Shown in pieces: positions 37,726 through 46,434 of a DNA stretch of 64,000 nt. The stretch is taken from the NCBI GenBank assembly GCA_032622095.1, contig CP136064.1, forward strand, positions 116,269,894 to 116,333,893. Direction: 5' to 3'. The translations under genes were made by a program, and so were the position numbers. How positions within the stretch are numbered: the first letter of the stretch is position 1; every line of letters starts with the position of its first letter. The notes below the pieces were generated by a model, which had not been told where the DNA came from, ran no database searches, and saw only the letters and a program-made list of their open reading frames with translations. This DNA is from Siphonodentalium dalli. Taxonomy: Eukaryota; Mollusca; Scaphopoda; Gadilida; Siphonodentaliidae.

Positions 37726-38094
37726 GCTACACAATGCAGCTATGTACATATACAATGATGAATGTGATGAGTTTCTCATGGCAGGCAATCAAAGATAAAA
37801 CACAACAACAACATTATTAACATGAAACACGATGAAACATTATTAATCGTTGATTCAGTACTCACACCAGTAATGTCACTAATGTTTTCTTTGATAAAAA
37901 ATACCTGCAATTTGATAATAAGATCAGAAATTGAATTAAACCTTACTTAGAATAGAACCAAGTACCGAGTCTTGGCTTGCTACCACACCACTCTTTGAAA
38001 CAGAATCTAAAGGAATAGAAACATGTTTTTTCTGTCTCTTATCAGGTTTGCACAGCATATGAAGGATATCCATGGAGAGTCAATGAGAGGATGA
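23588..38094 (+). CDS. CUX1: Protein CASP (CUX1-locus Golgi membrane protein), 3' nine exons, 5' partial
   Basis: The coding join is 23588-23724, 24775-24841, 29342-29430, 32390-32506, 33004-33090, 34250-34306, 36011-36091, 37532-37596 and 38046-38094. All introns are GT-AG and phases agree at every junction, giving 248 codons and a TGA stop. In order, the product shows a heptad-rich coiled coil (residues about 1-45), a variable linker, the conserved SLLPIVQSQRERYRLRAQELES block (about 75-96, cited here in part), a second coiled coil ending KLYEKIRFLQSY, the DPFSNFSRAERARKY segment, one hydrophobic helix around FTCFYTVLLHCLVFL, and a short tail with two Cys. This order matches the C-terminal half of metazoan CASP, a tail-anchored-like Golgi protein implicated in intra-Golgi retrograde transport with golgin-84. 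In vertebrates CASP is an alternative product of CUX1, sharing upstream exons with the homeodomain protein. Whether that sharing holds here cannot be seen. The family assignment is from recall of the family, not from a search. Confidence 0.9.
23861..23935 (+). CDS. CUX1: Candidate alternative CASP exon (terminal or mutually exclusive)
   Basis: A good acceptor (ATTTTCACAG) precedes it. Read in phase 0, as supplied by the exon ending at 23724, it encodes TPTRGAAMSQFLRTIANLFG and then GDPC before TAG at 23933-23935. Used to its stop, it would end the protein before the transmembrane helix. There are also two GT donors at 23919 and 23922 inside it, both leaving phase 1. That is the phase the exon at 29342 needs, so it could replace the exon at 24775 instead. 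No convincing polyadenylation signal was found just downstream. Which use is real, if any, is open. Confidence 0.45.
   Translation, partial: TPTRGAAMSQFLRTIANLFGGDPC
24522..24745. repeat. GAT/GGT-rich microsatellite before CASP exon b
   Basis: ATGATGATGATGATGATGGT and related trinucleotide units continue, with imperfections, to GACGACGACGACGGCGGCGA. It sits in the intron just upstream of the acceptor at 24774. Confidence 0.85.
24775..24841 (+). CDS. CUX1: CASP exon b (acidic linker)
   Basis: It lies between acceptor TTGTTCCAG and donor GTGAGA, enters in phase 0 and leaves in phase 1. It encodes GEASLGSEAELVAEVMNDSQ then LR, an acidic linker where the vertebrate protein is poorly conserved. 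The other two frames contain stops. A GAT/GGT-rich microsatellite ends about 25 bp before the polypyrimidine stretch of its acceptor. Confidence 0.7.
24842..26062. other. CASP intron sequence, first part
   Basis: It includes a short (TGAT)n-like run near 25375-25393 and a G10 run near 24866. No further exon candidate was found with compatible phase. Confidence 0.4.
26063..26190. mobile_element. Palindromic MITE (family CACTAACTCGCGGCC), truncated
   Basis: The left end GATCACCCAGTCGCGACCAT is followed by CCCCATTCCGCGGCTTTAGT. The mirrored ACGTAAACCGCGGAATGGGG follows, and then the element stops abruptly and continues as another family (next entry). Confidence 0.6.
26191..26603. mobile_element. 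MITE, family TTAAAGGTACTCAATCC (copy 5, left end lost)
   Basis: It begins at CTCGAGTCGAGGAACCCACC directly after the preceding palindromic element. It then runs through the usual interior to GATCGGATTGAGTACCTTTA and A. The first roughly 80 bp of the family are absent. Confidence 0.75.
26965..27690. mobile_element. Fold-back type element in a CASP intron
   Basis: The left arm (about 26965-27220) and right arm (about 27460-27690) are inverted copies. Paired phrases include ACTGCTCAATGTTTTAA / TTAAAACATTGAGCAGT and CCCTCAGACTGCCGAAACTG / CAGTTTCGGCAGTCTGAGGG. The loop of about 240 bp is unique. No transposase is visible. Confidence 0.7.
27691..29341. other. CASP intron sequence
   Basis: 28000-28150 shares TTAACGGAATTCTGAG and a preceding CCGTAGTTCATTGTAATAAT-like stretch with 26800-26880 and 62990-63110. 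This marks a three-copy dispersed repeat. No exon is recognised. Confidence 0.4.
29342..29430 (+). CDS. CUX1: CASP exon c (conserved SQRERYRLR block)
   Basis: Acceptor GGTTTCAG, donor GTATGT, entering phase 1 and leaving phase 0. It encodes PDKSAADSLLPIVQSQRERY followed by RLRAQELES. This is one of the most conserved blocks of CASP (vertebrates have a DSLL-I-SQRERFR form). The longer ATG-initiated reading frame over this position is a different frame and is not the coding one. An inverted-repeat element begins about 15 bp after the donor. Confidence 0.88.
29445..29905. mobile_element. Long inverted-repeat MITE adjoining a CASP splice donor
   Basis: Arms of about 145 bp are inverted copies: ATCATGCCATGAATCTCTAC at the left end, and GAATTTCTATTATGCATGGC-type complement at the right. 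Both carry CGCGGGGAATATATTCCTTA or its mirror. It starts about 14 bp inside the intron that follows exon c. Confidence 0.75.
30010..30444. mobile_element. MITE, family TTAAAGGTACTCAATCC (copy 6, TTAAAGATGCATTATCC left end)
   Basis: The left end is TTAAAGATGCATTATCCAAA and the right end GATCGGATTGAGTACCTTTA and A. The interior matches the other copies throughout. Confidence 0.8.
30894..31262. mobile_element. MITE, family TTAAAGGTACTCAATCC (copy 7, shortened)
   Basis: It starts TTAAAGATGCATAATCCGAT and ends near AATCTGATTGTGTACCTGTG, a decayed right end. The central ACGGTCTCGGAC part is missing. Confidence 0.65.
31263..32389. other. CASP intron with two short tandem repeats
   Basis: 31845-31940 repeats AGGTGCCGAAACGTCC-like units. 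32143-32177 repeats ACCGAACACA. Paired ACGCTCTTTAT phrases lie at 31538 and 31585. A 111-codon minus-strand frame at 31294-31629 has no recognisable domain. Confidence 0.45.
32390..32506 (+). CDS. CUX1: CASP exon d (second coiled coil)
   Basis: Acceptor TTGGTTTCAG, donor GTAAGA, phase 0 on both sides, 39 codons. It encodes a leucine-rich heptad stretch ending in IRSDNVKLYEKIRFLQSYAH and K, close to the vertebrate ADNIKLFEKIKFLQSY segment. A TTAA-bounded MITE starts about 56 bp after the donor. Confidence 0.92.
32562..32825. mobile_element. MITE, family TTAAAGGTACTCAATCC (copy 8, right end lost)
   Basis: The left end TTAAAGGTACTCAATCCGAT is intact and starts 56 bp after the donor of CASP exon d. 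The copy ends near AATATGGCCATATCTTCTG. Confidence 0.8.
33004..33090 (+). CDS. CUX1: CASP exon e (pre-membrane segment)
   Basis: Acceptor ATTTTCAG, donor GTTTGT, phase 0 on both sides, 29 codons. It encodes NSGGNDDTETKYSTHYEQKL then DPFSNFSRA, matching the vertebrate DDTELRYSSQYEERLDPFSSF pattern. GTTTGT is a weaker donor than the others in the gene. Confidence 0.92.
34250..34306 (+). CDS. CUX1: CASP exon f (ERxRKY segment)
   Basis: Acceptor TTATTTTCAG, donor GTAAGA, phase 0 on both sides. Its 19 codons read ERARKYSNLKPHDKITLSM, matching the invariant ERQRKY...WDKATLSM stretch just before the membrane helix in vertebrate CASP. Confidence 0.92.
34843..35175. mobile_element. hAT-type MITE (copy 2) with 8-bp target duplication
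   Basis: It is bounded by CAGGGGCGCCGGAAG and CTCCTGGCGCCCCTG, flanked by CATCCGTT at 34835-34842 and 35176-35183. Almost every base of the body matches the copy at 19366-19745, so the two are recent insertions of one family. Confidence 0.93.
36011..36091 (+). CDS. CUX1: CASP exon g (transmembrane helix)
   Basis: Acceptor TCCATTACAG, donor GTAAGA, phase 0 on both sides, 27 codons. It starts GRFIMGNSVARAF and continues through the hydrophobic TCFYTVLLHCLVFL, which holds the FYT-LHCLVFL signature of the CASP membrane span. This helix anchors the protein in the Golgi membrane. Confidence 0.93.
36230..36535. repeat. Fragment related to the TTAAGGGTCAGACGCACG element
   Basis: It shares a GTTTTGCC(A/T)AAATTTCCT(G/C)GTATTTCAAAATG phrase and ATATGAAGATCATGAGAGGA with 41041-41260. 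The middle is diverged and has lost the terminal repeat. Confidence 0.55.
36805..36955. repeat. Degenerate GGACAAAACGTACC repeats
   Basis: Five direct units of GGACA(A/G)AA-TACCATT type are spaced about 20-35 bp apart. They are followed by one inverted unit, GTACGTTTTGTCC. A related inverted GGGTACGTTCTGTCT lies at 37452. They are in the intron before CASP exon h. Confidence 0.6.
37532..37596 (+). CDS. CUX1: CASP exon h (end of helix, Cys-containing tail)
   Basis: Acceptor TTGTTTTCAG, donor GTAAGC, entering phase 0 and leaving phase 2. It encodes ALYKVAHTEDCKRDLAAECH and D, plus the first two bases of a Lys codon. ALYK completes the membrane helix. The two Cys correspond to the DC...C pair of the vertebrate lumenal tail. 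Confidence 0.9.
37697..37726. repeat. (TA)n microsatellite
   Basis: An uninterrupted TA run inside the last CASP intron. Confidence 0.9.
38046..38094 (+). CDS. CUX1: CASP terminal exon with stop
   Basis: The acceptor CTTATCAG gives one base that completes the split Lys codon. It then encodes FAQHMKDIHGESMRG and TGA at 38092-38094. KFA-H-K resembles the vertebrate KKFADHLHKFH tail. The invertebrate tail is shorter than the human one. Confidence 0.88.
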
Positions 38095-38904
38095 AAAGGA
38101 AGGTCAAGGACGGAATTATCACTGTCTCATCTGATTGGAGTCTGTCGTGTCAGATCATCAAATTAAATGGATGTGACTTGTATTCTGTCATTTCAATGAA
38201 GCTATTAATTGGTTATATGGTACACCTATAATAATGAGACTATAATATGTTACGATGTTTGAAAGATGTGGCTTTCGTTGGTATAGGATTCTTATAGACG
38301 TAGGTTTAATGTAAATTATATGTAAAAGATTGAAAATCATCTGAGTCAGAATAGTGGGGTTTAGCTACTAAATGGTATAAACTGGAATGACAGAAGACAT
38401 GACACTTCAGCCCAACATAGCACATGATAAATGTAGGCATTCACCATAGTCTGTTTCATGTGGACTCTTCATTTGCTAATCCAAGCTTCCTCCCTATTTA
38501 TAGTGGTAAGCGCTTGCAAGACATATGTTATGCAAATCCTATTTGCCATCCAGTCTTTGTTGTTAGACACACTCGGTTGAATTTCCGATGGTCACCCCGT
38601 CGATATATGCTGATGAAAATTTTGATCACCACATGGAACTACTTGATAACATGAGAAAATGCTCATCCCCGTTTACAGGATGATTCTGTTTGGTTAGACT
38701 AGTGAATTCGGTGGGACTATTTTGTAACCAAAATTACTTTTATATCCCGAAAATATTAGATGAAAATATCTGCTATAGATGTTATTACTTTGAAAGGGAT
38801 AGTTTATTCTTATATTTCGCGGACTGCTTTAACCTACAAAATAAGTCTGTTAAAGAATATAAGAATAAATTATTAAAATTGTAAAAAATTGTAAAAAAAA
38901 TAAA
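38095..38904 (+). promoter_or_regulatory. Probable CASP 3' UTR with candidate poly(A) signals
   Basis: AATAAA occurs at 38864-38869 and 38899-38904, the first such hexamers I find after the CASP stop codon. The 0.8 kb between holds no recognisable coding sequence. A MITE fragment begins at about 38905. The real cleavage site could be elsewhere. Confidence 0.35.
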
Positions 38905-41027
38905 TTGTTAGGTCAATGCATTCTCTTATATATGCGAGGCGACAGGGTATATGGGTCGATACAAAAATCGACCTGGAACTCAAAGGGTTAAATTATTTAC
39001 TCAATGTGGGTCCAATATTACTATCTTCCTCTTCCATCATGTTTTTTTTTATGATATACACATTTACCTGGCATATTATGTCACTATTGAGTGAGTCGAG
39101 ATGACAAATGGACTCTTCTATACCATCAGGGAAACCTCATTCTTATGTTTTCTAACTTTATGTCTGGAGTGGGAGGAAGCTTGGATTACTCATTTACAAT
39201 CACTATATATAGCATGATGTAAATTCAAATGTGGGATTGCGATCATATAATATTTATTAACATTCCGATTAGCCATGAAAACACTATATATAAATCAGCA
39301 TTTTATAAAACTAAAAACATTGTGTTTCTCATCTAACCATTTGTAATAGCACATGAAGATACAATGTCCATATTCGAGATTAAGACCCTCTTTTGTTCTA
39401 CTGTTGCCATCCACATGTCTCGACCACAGGCAAATCAACTAACGTATCGTATATATAGGCCGTGTTTGAGTCCATGTTCTTAGGCATTATGTATATAGAG
39501 GATCTCCAATGAGTTATGTTTGGATATAAGATTTTATGAAACAATTAGTGTTGACATTGTATCGGCGATAGCCAAATTGGCCAGTGGCCAGATTTCTTTT
39601 CGAAAATGGCCAAAGAAAAATACGTTTTGGCCAAAAAATTTCAAACCTATGACATCAGTATGGCAGCTAGGATAACCGTTTAACAGAATATATAGAAGAT
39701 ACGCATGCTTACTTGTGAACATAACGGTAATTGTGTTCGTTTATGGCGTATTGAAATTTATTGAAAATGGCGTATATATACAGTACCCCTTTAAAAACTG
39801 TTTTCACTCTATTGTTTTTTTTGCAAACTAAATTTTAGTTTCGATGTTCTCAACTATCCCATATTTTGGGTTTTCAATTTGGTAAAATTTCGGAAAATGG
39901 GGAAAAACGGAAATGGCCGAAATAGGGTAAACAAAATTCAGGTCAGCTCGCAAAACATGACCATAATTGCGTTTTTGGAATGCATCGTATGATTATGCAT
40001 TCAGCAATTTACAATGTTGATGCGTGCTTTGCTGTACGGCAATCCCGTTTATATATGGGTGGATGCCTGGTCGGACTGTCAAACATCCATAAGTGTCCCA
40101 CAAACATGTGGTCGAGATAGTTATTTCTTCCATGTTTATCCCCAAATCTTGGCAGAATCTCTGACATTTCGATCTAATAACAGTAGCATGGTAAAACCTT
40201 TACGATCCTCTCCACATATGTTTTAGCTATTTATATTTTGTAAATAAAGGGATATATTTCTTAGAGTTGTGTTAATTATTTTTGATTCAGTTTGAACGGT
40301 CCGTACCTCATCTTCATTGTATAACCTATTCATCGCCAGATATGATTGCTTGTGACTGTGACACGACTTTCATCTCCGCTGGGTGTTATATATGGTCAGC
40401 CAATATGCCAAGGATTACATGTAGATATAAACCCCGATGAGATAGCGATTGGTAACCAATCTGAGTAACAGGTGCCACCCGATTGTATTTCAAAATTAGT
40501 ATCCAAGGTATTCAGAGATTAAACAGAATTTAAAGAGCGTTTTATTTTAAAGCCACTTGACGATTTGCGCTAAATTACACCTAATCATATTAGCTTTTTA
40601 ATTTTTCCTGGTATCGAAATAGGTCGATAAATACTTGAACTACCTTTCTACGACCATTATATGTCACATAAAGACGCATTGGATTAATAACAAATACAAC
40701 TTTGAACATGTTGTTTGTTATCCAAACAAAAACATTTGCATGACATGGCATGGCACAAAAAAAGCGTTCTGTGTTAATCTATTCCTGATATGGTATAAAG
40801 AGCATTCATTTCACCTCGGTGCGAACGATTGCAAAACAAAACCTATCTCATTTATACTTTCATAATTATGTAGACAAAATTTGGAAGCTCGAATTTTTTT
40901 TTAAAGAGTGTGGTTTAACCGATGGGGTGATTTTAATGAGCCAAATCAGATAATCGATTATATAATGTGAAGACTAGGTGCTTGGTATATAGTGGAGTCG
41001 CTTAACGAAAAATCGTTCACTTTTGGA
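38905..41027. other. 3' flank of CASP, non-coding
   Basis: 38905-38990 is a fragment of the TTAACCCTTTCATGAC MITE family (CAATGCATTCTCTTATATAT then GGTTAA). 39560-39930 is rich in GGCCA/TGGCC phrases. No gene is recognised. Confidence 0.4.
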
Positions 41028-41935
41028 TTAAGGGTCAGACGCACGTTTTGCCAAAATTTCCTGGTATTTCAAAATGTATTTTCTCTAAATCTATCAGGAA
41101 TATCTTTGTGAAATTTTGTACAAGAGATTATTGTGGTACCATACATAAGAACCATTGGACATTTGGTTATTATAATACCGAGAACTACTGTAAAACAGAT
41201 TTTTTTTCGAAAGTGCATTTCATATATACATGATATCATATCTGAAGATCATGAGAGGAGACTTAATTTTTCTTGATTCATGAAATTAAATGATTATTTT
41301 CATTCAGAAAGACAACTACCATAAATAATTTTTTATTATTGAGAATTTTCATGCCATGCTTGTTGGTCATTGGAAAATTGGGCTCAGTTGAGTTCTGTGT
41401 CATGGGTTCATAACCAAGTTAAATCTGACCACCATATCTCTTAACACTGTGGCCTAATTTCTATTGATTGCTCCCTGCTTGAGTGGACAGCACCACATTT
41501 GAACATTTGTTTTCATTGGCTGGCATATTTGTGACTGCTTTATTCTTCATTATAATACATGGGGTATGATGCTATAATATGCAATTAAAAAGCTAACTCA
41601 ACATTATGATACAAATGAAGCCTCCTCTCATGGAGTCAAGACAATAGGCTATTTGATGGTTGACATTTTGTTTGAAATTATAAATTTTTCTGGCAGTTCT
41701 CGGTACCTAAAGGGACAGAAACGAAACAAATATTTTCAACCTCTCAAATGTATTAAAATCCATTATAGTTATTGTCTCTTTATAATTGCTCTGATTCTAT
41801 ATATAATGAAAATTATCATATGTAAAATTCAAGATTTTTCACCAGATAGATCGAGAGAAATTCTTTGTTGAAAATCACTTGCCATTTCTGGCTGGATTTA
41901 CTGTGATTTATGCAAAACGTGCGTCTCCCCCTTAA
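41028..41935. mobile_element. TTAA-bounded element, family TTAAGGGTCAGACGCACG
   Basis: Ends are TTAAGGGTCAGACGCACGTT (followed by TTGC) and GCAAAACGTGCGTCTCCCCC (followed by TTAA). The roughly 900-bp interior has no transposase-like frame, so it is non-autonomous or decayed. Confidence 0.7.
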
Positions 41936-43259
41936 AGCGTGAAACATTCAGGGTTGGTTGGGTATGTGGTCCACATCAACCAGTTTGCTGGTTCCAGGAT
42001 TTTGGTGACCCCTTGACCTTCAAATTGACCTTGACATTTCGAAAATTGGAGATTTAGGGGTATCTAATTTGTATCAAATATAATGGCTGTATTAAAGGAT
42101 ATATAGACATTGGAGATTGTCGAAGCGATACCATGGATGTCTGCCTTTGTATCCACATTCAATTTGTCTCTGATAATCCAAAATGGCCGCCATAATGGAC
42201 GCCAAAATTACAAAATTTGACGTTTTTTCACTAATATCTTTCAAATCAGTTCCTGCTTTTTGGAACGGTTTTAGAATTGCAATTTTTTTTGTATTGGTCA
42301 TGTTAACTGACCATTGGAGCAATGAAATATGCCATTCATGGGCTCCCTGCCACCTCCGATCCCTTAAAAATTCGATTTTTACAGAAAGCGATATAAAAAT
42401 TCACCAAAAATCATCATTGGGATTCTAGTCATATTTCGTCAAGAAATGGGAAGAACTGTGCAATCTAAGTGACAAATTCCATTTCTTATGAATATTCCAA
42501 CTCAATTGTACCCAAATTGTCAATTTGGCTCAAAATTAATGGCAGCCAAAATATGGAAAAAATGTAAATATTGTCCCAGCGAGTCATGCAACCGCATACC
42601 AGTTGTGGTTGATGAAAAATGACTATTCTGTCTTATAGATATTGAATACTACCATTTCTGATGCACCTTGGTTAATTTTTACTATTCTAAACACTGACAT
42701 TACCAGAATTATTGGATTTTTCTATCACAAACTTGACATCAAAATCGGCAAAAATTCACCTTTCAGGTTAAGACATTTTATCAAGTAAAATTGTATCGAA
42801 GGTTATTGTTTATTGTCTTGATCTGTCTTAAATGGGTCACACTTATCTGTTTTTTGACAAAATTACTCAAGATGGTTCACAAAATGGCAACCAAATTTGG
42901 TGAAAAAAAATGATTTTTCATATATATCCTGAAAATTATTCTCTGATGTTGCGAAAAGGTAGCAAATTGTGACTCACTTTGTATTAACCATGTTACCTAT
43001 GAGGCATGACAACTTAATTATAAAGGATGCAGTACAGAATTTTGCTAAAATCTTCTTTTGGGATTCTGACCATGTTTTTTGTACGGAAATGGACAGAACT
43101 TTGAAACTGAACTGAAAGGGGCATTATTATGAGGCTACGACAGTAAAATTGTGGCTCATTGGCATCGAAAGGACTAATGTCAGGAAAACCGTTTACCCCA
43201 TTGTGCATATAAACCACCATCATGATGTAGAACTCTCTGACATTACCTCTATATCGATT

Positions 43260-45170
43260 AACATGTTCCTGAGTTATTGTGTAAAGCGATACCCACCAAA
43301 ATTTACACATGTACAACCCACCCATGACCATAAACTCGCTCCATATATACATAAACACCACATCCATGACCGTACAACCATATTTAGGTATACCCGTACA
43401 CCACGCACTTGACTATATAGTCACCATGCAGGTATACTTCAAAGCCTCACCCACGACCGTATAATCACTATATATAGCCCTACACCACATTCATGATCAT
43501 ACATTCACTTCATGTATACATATTCGCCTCACCATTGGCCATGTAGTCACTCAAGCGATACATATACACCACACCCATACCAATAGTCACCCCAAGTACA
43601 CATATACGCATCACCAATGGCCATACAGACGTTCTATATACCAATACCACACTCACACGACCATTCATACACACAGGCTTGCATATACACCTCACTCATG
43701 ACAATTCAGCCACTCGCTGTATACTCATAACCACATTCATGGTCATATAGTCAATCATTGTTTACCAATTCACATCACCATTGGCCATATGGTTATTCCA
43801 TATACACATATTGGCCACACCAATGGTCATATTGCCACTAAAGATATACATATGCACCCCACCCATGCCTATAAAGTGACTCCAGGTATACATATACACC
43901 TCACCAGTGGCCATGCAGCTTTCAAGACATGCCAATACCCAGCACATCACCTCACCATTGGCCATACGGTCACTCCCTGTATACACATAACCATATAGCC
44001 ACTCAAGATATACATATACACCCACTCATGACCATAGAGCCACTCCAGTTGTGCGTATACACCTCACTAATTGCCATACAATCCTTCAAGACATGCCAGT
44101 ACCATGTACACCGCCTCCCCATCGACCATGTGGTATCTCCCTTATGCATATTTGCCACATACATGGCATATAGCCACTCAAGATATACATATACACCCCA
44201 CACATGGCCATAGAGTCAATCAATGTATACATATACACCTCGGCATTGAATGGATACACCAATACCGCATGGCCATTTGTATACTCCAGACTTGCATATA
44301 CACCTCACGCATGGCAATTCAGCCATTCGCTGTATACTCATACATCCGATCCATGATCATACAGCGACTCCCGGTATACATATATACCCCCATAATGACA
44401 ATACACCAACATCAAAGATGAACATACATACCATATTATACACCTAAGATCACAATGCCACTTCATATATACCAACACGCTCGTCGATGACCATCCATCT
44501 ACACATGTATGCATATACATTTTAACAATCATGACCATACAGCCGTTCCATGTACACCTATAATTATTATACCCATAAGCATAAAACCTCCCCTTATTAT
44601 GGAATACTATTAGGGCCACTTCCTAATGGCGCTTTCGGCGCGCGCCGACAGCGACAAAAAGTGCGCCATTAGTAACGCGCCGAAAGCACCGAAAGCGACA
44701 AAATGTGCGATATTAGCGCATGTTTCGGCGCGACAAAATGTGCGCCATTGCGGCGCACATTTTGTCGCTTGTGGCGCTTTCGGCCTTATGTATTCATACA
44801 CCCCACCCATTTTCATACTACCAACACATGTATACATATATACCCATCCATGACAATAAAGCCACACAATGTACACCTGTACATTCCACACATGATCATA
44901 AAGTCACTCCATATATACATAGCAACACACGGATGACATGTAGCTACTCTTGGTATACCCATACACCACTTCAGTGACTCTACAGCCACTCCACGTATAC
45001 CTATTCACCTCATGCATTAGCACTACTTGTTTACCTGCATCTCACCATAAACACCACACCCATGACCATATAGACACTCCTTGTGTAACTAGTCACATCA
45101 TTCTTGATTATATTTCATGTATACCTATTCACATCATCTGTGACCACAAGGTCACTCCCTGACTACAATT
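43260..45170. repeat. Degenerate minisatellite core of the fold-back element, copy 1
   Basis: The unit, roughly 45-50 bp, follows the pattern TATACATATACACC, then TCACCCATGACCATA, then CAGTCACTCCA. It is repeated dozens of times with drift. It generates many Tyr/His/Thr-rich reading frames on both strands (YTHIH-type). Those are translation of the repeat, not genes. Confidence 0.75.
44612..44795. repeat. GC-rich hairpin island within the fold-back core, copy 1
   Basis: Repeated GCGCCGAAAGC, GCGACAAAATGTGCG and GGCGCTTTCGG phrases occur in both orientations. A perfect 17-bp inverted repeat, GCGACAAAATGTGCGCC, occupies 44730-44746 with its mate at 44752-44768 and a 5-base loop. Outer arms GGCGCTTTCGGC are also mirrored. 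Confidence 0.9.
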
Positions 45171-46434
45171 TTACAAAGTATGTATTAAGTTGATCAATTT
45201 TGACGCTAATTTGTGAGAGTAGCCACATAAATTGGTCCCGCTCAGCTCAGTTTCGAAGTTCTGCATGCCCATTTCCGTTCAGAAACATGGCCAGAATCTC
45301 AAAAGAAGTTTTTTAGGCAAAATTCCATACTGCATCCTTTAAAATTAATTTGTCATGCCGCATAAGGTACTGGGACAAACATAATAGAACCTATAGTTTT
45401 CGCTTGATTAAGTAACATGTTTAATAACCCAGTAGGTCACAATTTGCTACCTTTTCGGAACAGCAGAGAATAATGTTTGGGATATATATGAAAAATTAAC
45501 TTGTTGGGTGCATAAGACATGTTAGTATTCAATCTATATAACACATAATAGTCAAATTTTGTCATCAACCACAACTTGTATGTGGTTGTATGGCACGCAG
45601 CATGGGGCAATATTTACCATTTTTCACATTTGGCCGCCATTTTTGGCCGCCATTTTGAGCCAAAGTGACAATTTTGGAACCAATGAGTTGGAATATGCAT
45701 AATAAATGGAATGTTTCACTAAAATTGCACAGTTCTGCCCATTTCTTGATGAAATATGACTATAAATCACAATGGTGATTTTGGTAAAATATTATACCGC
45801 TTTCTGTTATATCGAAATTTTGAGGGATCATAAGGGTTTCTGACTTCACGAATGGCATATTTCATTGCTCCAATGGTCAGTTAACATGAACAGTACAACA
45901 TAAAGTGAGAATTCTCAACCAATACCAAACAGCATAAACTGATCTTAAAGATATTGGAGAAAACAAATCAAATTTTCCACTTCCAGCTGCCATTTTGGGC
46001 ACAATTTCTGCAGCCATTTTGAGCCAAAGTGACAAATTTGGTACTAATGAGTTGGAATATGCATAAGAAATGGAATGTTTCACTAAAAGTTCACAGTTCT
46101 GCCCATTTCTTGATGAAATATGACTAGAAATCCTAATGGTGATTTTTGGTAAAATTTTATAGCGCTTTTTGTAAAATCGAATGTTTGAGGGTTCAGAAGG
46201 GTTTCTGACATCATGAATGGCATATTTCATTGCTCCAATGGTCAGTTAACATGAACAATCCAACATAAAGTCACAATTCTCAACCAGTACCATACAGCAT
46301 AAACTGATCTTAAAGACATTAGAAGAAAAAAATCAATGTTTTTCAAAGTCGAAAAATCATTGGATCAAACTAAAATTCGAACTTGACTTGTATTTTGTGT
46401 ACTTCCAGCTGCCATTTTGGCGGCCATCTTGGAC

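Larger units (their letters stand above)
42178..46434. mobile_element. Large fold-back element, copy 1
   Basis: The left arm (about 42178-43145) and right arm (about 45235-46434) are inverted, diverged copies. Matching phrases include GTCATGTTAACTGACCATTG / CAATGGTCAGTTAACATGA, AAAGGATGCAGTA / TACTGCATCCTTT and CCATTTCCGTAC / related complement. The right arm holds an internal direct duplication with a period of about 366 bp (45645 and 46011). Between the arms are about 1.9 kb of degenerate tandem repeats and a GC-rich hairpin island. No transposase is seen. Confidence 0.7.

Noticed and set aside
43762-44891. Multiple His/Tyr/Thr-rich frames on both strands in the fold-back core
   Set aside because: The same short units translate in all frames, and overlapping frames on both strands are equally long. 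They are minisatellite translation.
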